A DNA stretch of 64,000 nucleotides, taken from NCBI RefSeq assembly GCF_001998865.1, contig NZ_CP019607.1, positions 1-64,000 of the forward strand, in the 5' to 3' direction. The notes beneath the pieces were generated by a model. It was not told the origin of the DNA. It searched no databases and saw only the letters and a list, made by a program, of their open reading frames with translations. Below, piece by piece: positions 1 to 10,616 of this stretch (positions are counted from its first letter, which is position 1; the number at the start of each line of letters is the position of its first letter). This DNA comes from Tessaracoccus flavescens. GTDB taxonomy: Bacteria; Actinomycetota; Actinomycetes; Propionibacteriales; Propionibacteriaceae. Position numbers and translations under genes: made by a program.

Positions 1-396
1 CCGGGTGAGCGCGTCACGCAGCAGCACGTACGGCTTCTGCCCGACCGTCTCGGCCTCCAGGAAGTAGGTCTTCTGGAAGAAGCGCGGATCGACCTCCTCC
101 TCGTCGACGAACTGCACGACATCGACAGTCTTGAGCGTCGAGAGCGGGAGGTTCGCGAAGTCTTCGTCGGTCAGGATCGCCATCCGACCGTCCGAGGCCT
201 CGTAGCCCTTCGCGATGTCGGCGAACTGGACGACCTCGCCGCAGGTCTCGCAGACCCGCTGGTACCTGACGCGACCGCCGTCGGTGGAGTGCACCTGACG
301 GAAGCTGACGTCCTTGTCGTCGTTGGCCCCGTAGACCTTGACGGGGATGGAGACGAGACCGAAAGAGATCGATCCCTTCCAGATGGAGCGGGGCAT
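1..396 (-). CDS. ku: Ku protein, non-homologous end joining (partial, 3' end outside window)
   Basis: The translation opens MPRSIWKGSISFGLVSIPVK, the standard N-terminus of bacterial Ku, and continues through VCETCGEVVQFADIAKGYE, the small Cys-pair segment near the start of the Ku core. Bacterial Ku forms a homodimeric ring that binds double-strand DNA ends and recruits LigD. About 132 codons are visible; the usual length is near 270-320, so roughly the second half lies before position 1. The ATG is preceded by AAGGAGG, which overlaps the end of the upstream gene; the gap is only 3 bp, so the two genes are probably co-transcribed. No ligD is visible in the window. Confidence 0.93.
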   Translation of the reverse strand, partial: MPRSIWKGSISFGLVSIPVKVYGANDDKDVSFRQVHSTDGGRVRYQRVCETCGEVVQFADIAKGYEASDGRMAILTDEDFANLPLSTLKTVDVVQFVDEEEVDPRFFQKTYFLEAETVGQKPYVLLRDALTR

Positions 397-399
397 GGC

Positions 400-876
400 T
401 CAGTCCTCCTTGTGTCTGCGGTACTCGACGACGTCGTTCCAGAGTAGATCGTGATGGTTCAGCAGGTCCTGGACCTGGTCGAGGTCCCAGGCCTGGTCGA
501 TGCTGAGGCCCTTGGAGATGGCGGCCGCGTCTGTGACGTCGGTTCCCGGCTCGTCCGCGAACCAGGAGGTGATCGAGCGGGTGGGAAGCTCCGCGAGAAC
601 GACCTGCCCGTTCGCCGGGTCCTCGCCTGCCGAGACCAGCGACGGGTCGACCTCTGCGACGACGACGAGCCGGATGCCGTGCGCGGCGAGCCCCGCGACC
701 GAGGCGAGCACGAGCGCCGCGTACTCGGCGTCCTCCGAATCGGACTCGCCGTAGCCGAGCTCGGCGAGCAGTTCGGGGGTGACGGTGTAGGCGGGGCGGT
801 CGGCGCCGAGCGTTTCGCCGCCGAGCACGCGCAGCTCATCCTCGGAGACGGGGACGAAAACCAGTTGTCGATTCAC
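400..876 (-). CDS. conserved actinobacterial protein of unknown function
   Basis: This 158-residue acidic soluble protein starts at a GTG (MNRQLVFVPVSEDELRVL) and has no signal peptide or membrane segment. It has an alternating beta/alpha pattern: an N-terminal strand RQLVFVPVS, a central RLVVVAEVD strand, and the C-terminal helix LLNHHDLLWNDVVEYRR. It resembles small actinobacterial proteins I recall as DUF6912-type, often found near secA, but I cannot confirm the family. It sits 3 bp upstream of ku on the same strand. No catalytic motif is visible, so no function is assigned. Confidence 0.75.
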   Translation of the reverse strand: MNRQLVFVPVSEDELRVLGGETLGADRPAYTVTPELLAELGYGESDSEDAEYAALVLASVAGLAAHGIRLVVVAEVDPSLVSAGEDPANGQVVLAELPTRSITSWFADEPGTDVTDAAAISKGLSIDQAWDLDQVQDLLNHHDLLWNDVVEYRRHKED

Positions 877-1035
877 ATCGCCAGCCTAGTCGTTCGACAC
901 CCACACAGGACGCAAGTCGAACGCACCGCGTGCAGGTGCTGCCTCGGGACGGCCGGTGTTGTCCGGGGTCGGCCGCTGTTGTTCCCGCGACGACCACCGT
1001 GAGCCGCCCGCAGGGGGGCCGATTAACGTCGGGCC

Positions 1036-1419
1036 ATGACAGTTCTCACGATGATTCCGGCCAGGTCAGCGGCGATCGCGGCGCCGATCCTCGACCTCAC
1101 CCAGCAGCCCGCGCCGCCTCAGGCGTTGTCGCTGATCACCGCCGTGATGGAGGCGATGATGGGCAGGCGTCCGCTGCACCAGCTGCGCCCGCACCTCGGT
1201 CTCGACGCCTTCACCCGGCTCGCCGGCTACGTCGACGGCGGGCGGTTCCGGCGGATGCGGCTGGGCAGGGTCCGGGCGCAGATGCCGACGGGGAGGGCCG
1301 TCGAGGCCAGCGTTCGGCTCGCCTGCGCCTCACGCTGGGTCAGCTGCGTGATCCGGCTCGACGCCGGCCAGCGTGCCTGGAAGTGCACCGAGCTGTTCGT
1401 GCTCGAGCCCGGCAGGTGA
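1036..1419 (+). CDS. Rv3235-family protein
   Basis: A 127-residue protein with a variable N-terminus and a conserved C-terminal half. That half has the pattern R..A..P.GR.VEASVRL....RW..C.IRLD...R.WKCTELFVLEPG, which matches the actinobacterial Rv3235 family (DUF6459). Members are small, lack a known activity and are encoded beside secA, as here. The ATG follows a purine-poor stretch (GGGCC ATG), so the mRNA may have a weak ribosome site or a short leader. The gene is convergent with secA, with a palindromic terminator between them. It is divergent from the gene at 400-876. Confidence 0.75.
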   Translation: MTVLTMIPARSAAIAAPILDLTQQPAPPQALSLITAVMEAMMGRRPLHQLRPHLGLDAFTRLAGYVDGGRFRRMRLGRVRAQMPTGRAVEASVRLACASRWVSCVIRLDAGQRAWKCTELFVLEPGR

Positions 1420-1432
1420 GCGGGAAGGCACG

Positions 1433-1464
1433 CGGCCGTCTTCCGCGATCGCGGAAGGGGGCCG
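1433..1464. terminator. bidirectional terminator between Rv3235-like gene and secA
   Basis: The 18-bp perfect palindrome CTTCCGCGATCGCGGAAG (1440-1457) lies in a longer imperfect inverted repeat (CGGCCGTCTTCCGC / GCGGAAGGGGGCCG). It occupies the 54-bp gap between two convergent stop codons. No strong T-run follows on either strand. Confidence 0.6.
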
Positions 1465-1473
1465 ACGGGTGGC

Positions 1474-4269
<2,796 letters not shown>

Positions 4270-4355
4270 GGGGTAAGTCCTTCTTCTCTTCCGTCAGTCG
4301 CGCACATGGCGGCTATACCGCCAATCATCCTAACGCCCAGCGCCAAGCAACACAG

Positions 4356-4399
4356 AACGACGCTCGCCCCGGCCGGTCGGGTCGGGGCGAGCGTCGGGT
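4356..4399 (-). terminator. rho-independent terminator after hpf
   Basis: A perfect 14-bp stem (CGACGCTCGCCCCG at 4358-4371 with its complement at 4383-4396) has an 11-nt loop. On the minus strand it is followed by the T-rich stretch TTCTGTGTTGCTT, downstream of the hpf stop and upstream of secA. Confidence 0.8.
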
Positions 4400-4414
4400 T
4401 CGTTGCTGCGGAGG

Positions 4415-5017
4415 TTACGAGACGTTGAGGTGGATCACGCCGTAGTTGTAGGCCTTGCGGCGGTAGACGACCGACGGCTTGCCGCTCTCGGCGTCCTGGT
4501 ACAGGAAGAAGTCGTGGCCGACCAGTTCCATCTCGTCCAGCGCCTGGGCGAGCGTCAGCGGCTCGGTCTCGAACTCCTTCTCGCGCACGACCAGCGGTCC
4601 GTCGCCGGTGACCACGAGCCCTGCGACGTTGCGCGGCTCGACGCCCTCGTCGTCTCCCTTGCTGTCCTCGACCGGAGGCATCGCCTCACTGATGCTGGCC
4701 GCACGGAGGCCCCTGTGCGTCTTTCGTCGGTCGGCGGCCTTGCGCAACTGCGCCTTGAGCCTGTCGAGCGCGAGCTCGAACGCAGCCATCTTGTCGCTGG
4801 CGTTGGCCTCGGCGCGCACGACGGGCCCGCGGCTGCGGAGCGTCAGCTGCACGGTGATGGCGTCGGCGGGGTCCTTGGTGTTCTCGGATGCGCTGAACTC
4901 GACCTCGACTCGGATGACCCGGTCACGGAGACGCTCCACGCTGGAGACGCGCTCGGTGACGAGGTCCTTGAGCTCGGGGCTGATCGTGATACGACGACCG
5001 GTGACGACGATGTCCAT
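4415..5017 (-). CDS. hpf: long-form ribosome hibernation promoting factor HPF
   Basis: The start MDIVVTGRRITISPEL is chosen because GGAGGAAG lies 1 nt before its ATG. A longer in-frame reading begins upstream but has no family similarity. The product is 200 residues. The N-terminal S30AE/RaiA domain (1-105, beta-alpha-beta-beta-beta-alpha with MAAFELALDRLKAQLRK) binds the 30S decoding centre. A linker (about 105-140) follows, then the C-terminal dimerisation domain ending in VVYRRKAYNYGVIHL, with the typical LVGHDFFLYQDAESG. Long HPF makes 100S ribosome dimers in stationary phase. The gene lies between comF and secA, the standard actinobacterial order. Confidence 0.95.
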   Translation of the reverse strand: MDIVVTGRRITISPELKDLVTERVSSVERLRDRVIRVEVEFSASENTKDPADAITVQLTLRSRGPVVRAEANASDKMAAFELALDRLKAQLRKAADRRKTHRGLRAASISEAMPPVEDSKGDDEGVEPRNVAGLVVTGDGPLVVREKEFETEPLTLAQALDEMELVGHDFFLYQDAESGKPSVVYRRKAYNYGVIHLNVS

Positions 5018-5168
5018 GCTTCCTCCGTCTGTCCTGGGGCTGAGGTGCCCGATGTGCCATCGGCAGGTTGGTCCCGCCGGTGGATGATCAACGCCGCAGG
5101 CATTTCCCGTGATGGGTTGACCTGCGGCGCTTCCATGCACCAACGCTACCGGCACTCTGAGTCGGCTG

Positions 5169-5816
5169 TCAGCCCTTTGCGGCTCGTGGCGCTAAATTGT
5201 CAACGCGGGCGATCACAGCAGCCCCGACCACCCTCACACCTGAGATCTCCAACGCTCGCCGTGCCTCGCGGAGGGTGGCCCCGCTCGTGACGATGTCGTC
5301 GACGATGAGGACGGGTGCCGCGAAGGGCCGGGCGCGCATGGTGCCGACCACGTTGTCCCGCCTTGCCGAGCGAGAGAGTCCCGCCTGGTCCGATCCCCCG
5401 TTCACCCGCCTGAGCAGCGGCCGCCAGGGCAGGCCCGTGCGCCTCGCCGCCCTCGCGGTGAGCCTGCGGGCATGGTCGAAGCCACGCCTGCGCACCGCAC
5501 GGGGCAGCGACGCCACCGGGACGAGCGTCGGTGGGTCGTCGCCGAGCGCAGACGCCGCCTCGGCGAGCAGTCCACCGAGGAGTCGCTCGAGGTGAAGGGC
5601 CCCGTCATCCTTGTATCTGGGGATCACGTGCTCGAGCACCGGGCGGTAGGCACGGGCCCAGGAGACCGTGAGCCCGTCCGCAAGGACGAAGACTCCGCCC
5701 GGGGCCTCATCCAGCACGGCCCGGCAGCCGCGGCAGACCCCCCATCCTGGGATGCCGCAGCCTGGGCAGGTGGCACCGAGCAGCAGGTCGGCCGCCGAGT
5801 CGAGGAACGGATGCAC
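5169..5816 (-). CDS. comF: ComF-family phosphoribosyltransferase-like protein
   Basis: A 215-residue protein with an N-terminal zinc-binding knuckle, CPGCGIPGWGVCRGC (residues about 17-31). The C-terminal type I phosphoribosyltransferase fold carries the PRPP-binding motif VLIVDDIVTSGATL (about 168-181). The middle segment RGFDHARRLTARAARR is typical of ComF. ComF is needed for DNA uptake in naturally competent bacteria, but most actinobacterial copies have no proven competence role. The start is a GTG. It lies 54 bp after lpqB and 151 bp before hpf in the same direction, so read-through from mtrAB-lpqB is likely. Confidence 0.92.
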   Translation of the reverse strand: MHPFLDSAADLLLGATCPGCGIPGWGVCRGCRAVLDEAPGGVFVLADGLTVSWARAYRPVLEHVIPRYKDDGALHLERLLGGLLAEAASALGDDPPTLVPVASLPRAVRRRGFDHARRLTARAARRTGLPWRPLLRRVNGGSDQAGLSRSARRDNVVGTMRARPFAAPVLIVDDIVTSGATLREARRALEISGVRVVGAAVIARVDNLAPRAAKG

Positions 5817-5870
5817 GCTTCACTGTCGACGGGTGGGCGCGCCACTTTCCGCCCGTCCACAGCTTTCTGC

Positions 5871-7568
5871 TCAGCCCCCGTAGGCGATGGAGGTGATCTG
5901 GTCGGCGAGCCGGTTCCAGCGCGTCCGCGCGTCGAAGCGCCACACCGCGCCGTTTGCGATGCGGATCGCGACGGGCCCCCCACCCATGCGGGGCAGCGCC
6001 GCGACCTCCACCGCCTCGCCGGCCACCGGGGAGAGGTCCTCGATCTCCGAGCCGTCCACGTGGGCGGTGTAGACGGAGCGTTGCCCGGCGTTCGAGGCGA
6101 TCACGGCGAGTTTTGTCTCGTCTGACCAGCGCATCGACTGCGGGTCGGTCAGCGCCTCGTCGTTGTCGGCGATCAGGTGCAACTGCTCCCAGGCCACCAC
6201 GTTGACCGGCTCCGAGTCCACGACGGTCGCGAGGCCCAGCTTGCGCTGTCCGGAGATGTCGAGGACCAGCCCGACCCTCGCCCTGGTCGGGGAAACGGCG
6301 AACGAGACGATCCTCGCGTCCGGCGGGGCATCGAAGACGACCCGTTCGACCTTTCCTGAGCGTTGCACGGTGGTGAGCACCGAGCCGCCCTCGGGACCCT
6401 CGCCGAGGACCCACAGGGTGCCGAGCACGAACTGCGGCTCGCGCAGGTTCGTCAACCCGGTCTCCACGAGCGTCATCTCTCCGCTGCGGGCCCCCATCCA
6501 CAGCTGGGTGCGGCCCTCGTCGACCAGGGCGAGGGTGGCGCCGTCCAGCGAGGCGGAGATCTCGGAATATCTGGTCTGGCCCGTACTGAAGGAGTCGAAC
6601 GGGTTCGCAATCCGACCCGGCACCCCGTCGCGCACGGCGAAGAGGTCGTGGTTCACCCCGCGGGAGAGCACCTGCCAGCCCTGCTGGGTGTTCAGCTCGA
6701 ACACGCCCTGCGCGTTCGAGTCGGGAAGCGTGAACGCGAGACCGTCGCGCGTGACGACGAGGCCGGTGACGCGTGGAATCGCGGTCAGCGACCAGAGCAG
6801 CTGGGCTCCGAGCCGTCGACGTGCGTCGTCGCCCAGGTTCCCGCTGATCCCGGTGAGGTCGACGGTGACGATGCCCTGAGAGTCGATGCTCGCGGCCTCG
6901 GAGCCCAGCTTCACCGCCGCGGGAAGCGCATTGGTGACAGCCCGGGAGAGCCCGTCGGACGGGCCGTCCAGCAGCGCCTCGACGATACTGGTCGGCGTCA
7001 CCTGGGCCTCGGGAAGGTGGACCGGGTCGGGCACCACATGCGATCCTGCGGTGCTCACGAAGTAGATCGAGACCTCCCGGTAGTACCGCTCGAAGATGTA
7101 GCGCGAGAGGAGCAGCCCGTCGGGAGCGGCGCCGATGCGCCACTGGCCGCCCTCGTCGACAAGGGCGAAGTCGTGGTGGAAGCTCTGCAGGCGGGCGGTG
7201 TAGTGCCCGGAGCCGTCGAGGCTTCCGACCTGTGTGCCGGAGATGCCCGCCGACTCGGCGTCGCCGGTCACCGCACCGTCGAAGACGACCGCGGAGGTCG
7301 GCTCCCAGGCATCGCTCGCCTCGGAGGTCAGGTACTGCCGTGCCACCTGGTAGTCGCCTTTCGGGTCGGCCATGGCCTGCAGGAAGCCCTCGACGAGCCG
7401 GGTGGGCGTGGCGCCCTCCTGCGGGGGCTTCGGCGCAACGTCGATCCCCGGCGGTTGCGCCGACATGGGCACCTGCTCGATCGGGCCGGTCGCTGAGATG
7501 CTGGTGCAGCCCGTGGTGACCACGAGCAGCCCGACCAGGAGCGCGGTGAGCCGCGTGCGGGCCCTCAT
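5871..7568 (-). CDS. lpqB: lipoprotein LpqB, MtrAB-associated
   Basis: The 565-residue precursor has a signal peptide and lipobox ending VVTTGC, so Cys21 should be the lipidated residue. A GerMN-type domain occupies roughly residues 190-300 (VTPTSIVEALLDGPSDGL). A C-terminal beta-propeller-like region follows. In mycobacteria LpqB interacts with the MtrB sensor and affects MtrA phosphorylation and cell-wall homeostasis; the same role is inferred here. The ATG overlaps the mtrB stop by 4 bp (ATGA), indicating translational coupling. The length is normal for the family. Confidence 0.95.
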   Translation of the reverse strand: MRARTRLTALLVGLLVVTTGCTSISATGPIEQVPMSAQPPGIDVAPKPPQEGATPTRLVEGFLQAMADPKGDYQVARQYLTSEASDAWEPTSAVVFDGAVTGDAESAGISGTQVGSLDGSGHYTARLQSFHHDFALVDEGGQWRIGAAPDGLLLSRYIFERYYREVSIYFVSTAGSHVVPDPVHLPEAQVTPTSIVEALLDGPSDGLSRAVTNALPAAVKLGSEAASIDSQGIVTVDLTGISGNLGDDARRRLGAQLLWSLTAIPRVTGLVVTRDGLAFTLPDSNAQGVFELNTQQGWQVLSRGVNHDLFAVRDGVPGRIANPFDSFSTGQTRYSEISASLDGATLALVDEGRTQLWMGARSGEMTLVETGLTNLREPQFVLGTLWVLGEGPEGGSVLTTVQRSGKVERVVFDAPPDARIVSFAVSPTRARVGLVLDISGQRKLGLATVVDSEPVNVVAWEQLHLIADNDEALTDPQSMRWSDETKLAVIASNAGQRSVYTAHVDGSEIEDLSPVAGEAVEVAALPRMGGGPVAIRIANGAVWRFDARTRWNRLADQITSIAYGG

Positions 7569-9121
7569 CTGCTGACCTTCCCGTCGTCGTCGACCGGGAT
7601 CACCGCGAGGGGCGATCCGGTGAGTTCGTGATGCGGCTCACGCGGCAGGGTGAGCCGGAACTGGGCCCCGCGTCCGGGCCGGCCCCATGCCGTTAGCCAA
7701 CCGCTGTGCAGGCGGGCGTCCTCCATCGAGATCGAGAGTCCGAGCCCGGAGCCACCGACCACCCGGGTCCGGCTCGGGTCGGCGCGCCAGAACCGGTCGA
7801 ACACGCGGGCGGTGTTCTCGGCCTCGAAGCCAACGCCGTAGTCGCGCACCGTGACGGCGACGGCGATGTCGTCGGAGGCGACCGTGACCCGGACGGGTCG
7901 CGACTCCGAATGTTCCATGGCGTTGGTGACGAGGTTGCGCACGATGCGGCGGATGCGGCGTGAGTCGACCATGGCCGTGTTGTCGGTGGTGCGCACGTCG
8001 ACGATCAGTTCCACGCCGAGGCTCTCGGCGATCCGACGGTGTGCCCCCACCTCGGCCTCGACGAGGGCACCGACGTCGACCTCGTCGAGGGCGAGCACCG
8101 CCGCCCCTGCGTCGAAGCGGGAGATCTCGAGCAGGTCGGCAAGCATCAGGTCGAAGCGGTCGATCTCCGAGCTCATCAGCTCGGCGGTGCGGCGCTCGAG
8201 AGGGGCGAAGTCCTCCCGGGACTCGTGCAGCACGTCGGCGGCCATCTTGATCGTCGTCATGGGGGTGCGCAGCTCGTGGCTGACGTCGCTGACGAAGCGC
8301 TGTTGCAGGGTGGAGAGGCTCTCCAGCTCCCGGATCCTCTGTTGCAGCTGCGCGGCCATCCGGTTCATGGACTTCGCAAGCGAGGCCAGGTCGTCGGTTC
8401 CCCTGACCTTGAGCCGCACGTCCAACTCGCCCGACGCCAGCTTCAGCGCCGCGTGGCTGGCCCTGCGCACCGGCCGGACCACCTGGACGGTCACCAGGTA
8501 GGCGAGAAGGGCGAGGGCGAGGATCAACACCGCTCCCGTGACGAACACGGCCGTCTGGATGGCGTTGAGCGTCTTGAGTTCGGCCTCCATCGGGAAGATG
8601 TAGTAGACCGGGTAGCGCTCCCCCGAAGACCCGATCAGCGAGGTGCCGACGACCCAGCCCGGTTCGGGCGCCTCGTCCGGGTCGGTGAAGATCACCTCTG
8701 TCGGCGTGACGAACATCCCCTCGCTCGCCTCGACCCGGTCGCGGAGGCTCTGCGGGACGGACTCGTCACGGATGCTCGCCGACACAAGGGTGGAGGTCGG
8801 CCCCTGGATCACAACCCGGTACTGCGCGGCCTGCGCGTCGGCCAGATCGGCGAGCCGGGTGAGGGTCTCGTGGATGGCGGCACCGCGCGAGTCAGGGTTG
8901 CGCAACTGCTCCTGCATGAAGGTGTAGATGCCCGCGGCCTCGTTGAGCGAGGACTCCTTCTTAGCCTCGACGACGCCGGCGGTCGCCTGCTTGAGCAGCA
9001 GCACCCCGGCCAGCAGGAGCAGGACGATGGAGAGCCCGAGCGTGCTGACCAGCACGCGCAGTGGGAGGGACCCCCACCAGAGTTGGGCGAGTCCCTTCGG
9101 GTGGTTACGCTGCCGGTTCAC
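7565..9121 (-). CDS. mtrB: sensor histidine kinase MtrB
   Basis: A 518-residue membrane kinase. TM1 is about residues 22-44 and TM2 about 187-210, with an extracytoplasmic sensor domain between. A HAMP domain follows (VVRPVRRASHAALKLASGEL). The HisKA H-box FVSDVSHELRTPMTTIK has the phospho-accepting His near residue 284. The N-box (RRIVRNLVTNAMEHS), G1 (VRDYGVGFE) and G2 (GGSGLGLSI) ATP sites are intact. It should phosphorylate MtrA and couple division and peptidoglycan synthesis to cell-cycle state. The start overlaps the mtrA end by 17 bp. Confidence 0.96.
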   Translation of the reverse strand: MNRQRNHPKGLAQLWWGSLPLRVLVSTLGLSIVLLLLAGVLLLKQATAGVVEAKKESSLNEAAGIYTFMQEQLRNPDSRGAAIHETLTRLADLADAQAAQYRVVIQGPTSTLVSASIRDESVPQSLRDRVEASEGMFVTPTEVIFTDPDEAPEPGWVVGTSLIGSSGERYPVYYIFPMEAELKTLNAIQTAVFVTGAVLILALALLAYLVTVQVVRPVRRASHAALKLASGELDVRLKVRGTDDLASLAKSMNRMAAQLQQRIRELESLSTLQQRFVSDVSHELRTPMTTIKMAADVLHESREDFAPLERRTAELMSSEIDRFDLMLADLLEISRFDAGAAVLALDEVDVGALVEAEVGAHRRIAESLGVELIVDVRTTDNTAMVDSRRIRRIVRNLVTNAMEHSESRPVRVTVASDDIAVAVTVRDYGVGFEAENTARVFDRFWRADPSRTRVVGGSGLGLSISMEDARLHSGWLTAWGRPGRGAQFRLTLPREPHHELTGSPLAVIPVDDDGKVSR

Positions 9122-9806
9122 CGGCGCGGTACCCGATGCCGCGGACCGTGATCACGATCTCGGGCTTCTCAGGGTCCTTCTCCACCTTGGCGCGCAGCCG
9201 CTGCACGTGCACGTTGACCAGGCGGGTGTCTGCCGCGTTGCGGTAGCCCCAGACCTCGTCGAGCAGCGCCTCACGGGTGAACACGTGGGTGGGTCGCTTG
9301 GCCAGCGCGAGCAGCAGGTCGAACTCGAGCGGGGTCAACGGCACCTGCTGGCTTCCTCGCTTGACCACGTGGGAGGAGACCGAGATCGTCAGGTCGCCGA
9401 TCGGCAGGACGTCGGTGCCGATGTCGCTGCTGATCCGGCGCAGCCGCGTGCGGATGCGGGCGATGAGTTCCTTTGCGCTGAACGGCTTCGGCACGTAGTC
9501 GTCTGCGCCCGCCTCAAGGCCCGCGACCACGTCGGCGGTGTCCGACTTCGCCGTCAGCATGACGATCGGAACACCAGACTCCGCCCGGATGTCACGACAG
9601 ACGGAGACGCCGTCGCGGCCGGGAAGGTTCAGGTCGAGCAGGATCAGGTCGGGACGCGACTGCCGGAACTCGTGCAGGGCGCCGTCGCCAGTGGAACAGC
9701 GGACCGTCTCGAAGCCCTCCTGCCGCAGCACCATCTGCAGCATCTCAGAGAGCGCGGCGTCATCGTCGATGACGAGAATCCTGACCTTGCTCCGCTGATC
9801 GCTCAC
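9105..9806 (-). CDS. mtrA: response regulator MtrA
   Basis: An OmpR/PhoB-type regulator of 233 residues. The receiver domain has the acidic pocket VIDDDAA and the phospho-acceptor Asp58 in LILLDLNLPG, plus the conserved Thr and Lys (VMLTAKSD, YVPKPFS). A winged-helix domain occupies about 130-228 (TPLEFDLLLALAKRP, TRLVNVHVQRLRAKVE). MtrA is an essential or near-essential actinobacterial regulator of cell-wall and replication genes. The GTG start has AAGGAGG 5 nt upstream. It is the first gene of mtrA-mtrB-lpqB. Confidence 0.97.
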   Translation of the reverse strand: MSDQRSKVRILVIDDDAALSEMLQMVLRQEGFETVRCSTGDGALHEFRQSRPDLILLDLNLPGRDGVSVCRDIRAESGVPIVMLTAKSDTADVVAGLEAGADDYVPKPFSAKELIARIRTRLRRISSDIGTDVLPIGDLTISVSSHVVKRGSQQVPLTPLEFDLLLALAKRPTHVFTREALLDEVWGYRNAADTRLVNVHVQRLRAKVEKDPEKPEIVITVRGIGYRAGEPAA

Positions 9807-9857
9807 CGCTGCCTCCTTGCCGTTGGGCCTCCATGGTAGCGAGGCGCGCCAGCGTGA

Positions 9858-10616
9858 CTAGACAGGGATGTTGCGACGCGACTGAGCGGTCATGGCCGCG
9901 ATGGCCCCGCTGTTCTGCGAGAAGAAGGCGGCGAGGCCGAGCGACTGGGGCTTCCACCCGTCGCCCGCCTCGATCGCCTCCATCTTCTGGGCCGCGCCCT
10001 CGAGGGCGGAGGCGACGGCGCGCATGCGCGTGTTGAAGCCGAAGAGGCCGCCGAGGACGACCGGTGCACGCATCCCGAAGGCGATGGCGATCAGCGCGTT
10101 CGAGGCGAGGACGATGTTGGCGTCGGTGAAGACCTTTCGCATCACTGTCGCTGCCTGCGTGCAGCCGGACATCACCTGCGCGGTGACGTCGACGAGCTGC
10201 TCCTGTGCCCTCATCTGCGCGGCCGAGGAGAGGGACTGCCCTGCCGAGCCTGCGCCGTCCCAGTGGGTGTCCTTGCGCCGGATGGCATCCATCTCGGCGT
10301 AGGTCTCCTTGGCCTGCGTGTGTGCGGTCTTCCACGCCTCACTCGCCTGGTTGAGGGCGGCGACGGACTGACGGCTCTGCGCGAGCCACCGGTAGGTCTG
10401 GACGAGCCGGTCGCGGGCAGAGACCGCCCTCAGCCAGGTCTGGTTCGCGTCAGCCTGCACGAACGAGCGGATCAGCTCGAGTCCGATGAACTCCTTGAAC
10501 CGCGGGTTGGCGAAGGTGATCGCGACCTCGACGGAGTCGTAGTTGCGTGCCACGTTGAGGGTGGAGTCGAAGACGTTGATCCACTTGGCGATATCTTCGA
10601 AGGTGGGTGCGCTCAT
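9858..10616 (-). CDS. helical WXG-like protein, possible type VII secretion substrate
   Basis: I do not recognise this 252-residue protein by full-length similarity. It is largely helical and has no signal peptide. Helices such as LVQTYRWLAQSRQSVAALNQ and ASEAWKTAHTQAKETYAEMD are followed by DTHWDGAGSAGQSLSSAAQM, a W-x-G-like turn between helices as in WXG100/ESX proteins. A hydrophobic stretch (ANIVLASNALIAIAFGMRAP) lies near residue 165-190. The ATG overlaps the preceding stop by 1 bp (TGATG), so it is coupled to the Pro-rich gene upstream. The ESX link is inference from topology and the neighbours. Confidence 0.6.
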   Translation of the reverse strand: MSAPTFEDIAKWINVFDSTLNVARNYDSVEVAITFANPRFKEFIGLELIRSFVQADANQTWLRAVSARDRLVQTYRWLAQSRQSVAALNQASEAWKTAHTQAKETYAEMDAIRRKDTHWDGAGSAGQSLSSAAQMRAQEQLVDVTAQVMSGCTQAATVMRKVFTDANIVLASNALIAIAFGMRAPVVLGGLFGFNTRMRAVASALEGAAQKMEAIEAGDGWKPQSLGLAAFFSQNSGAIAAMTAQSRRNIPV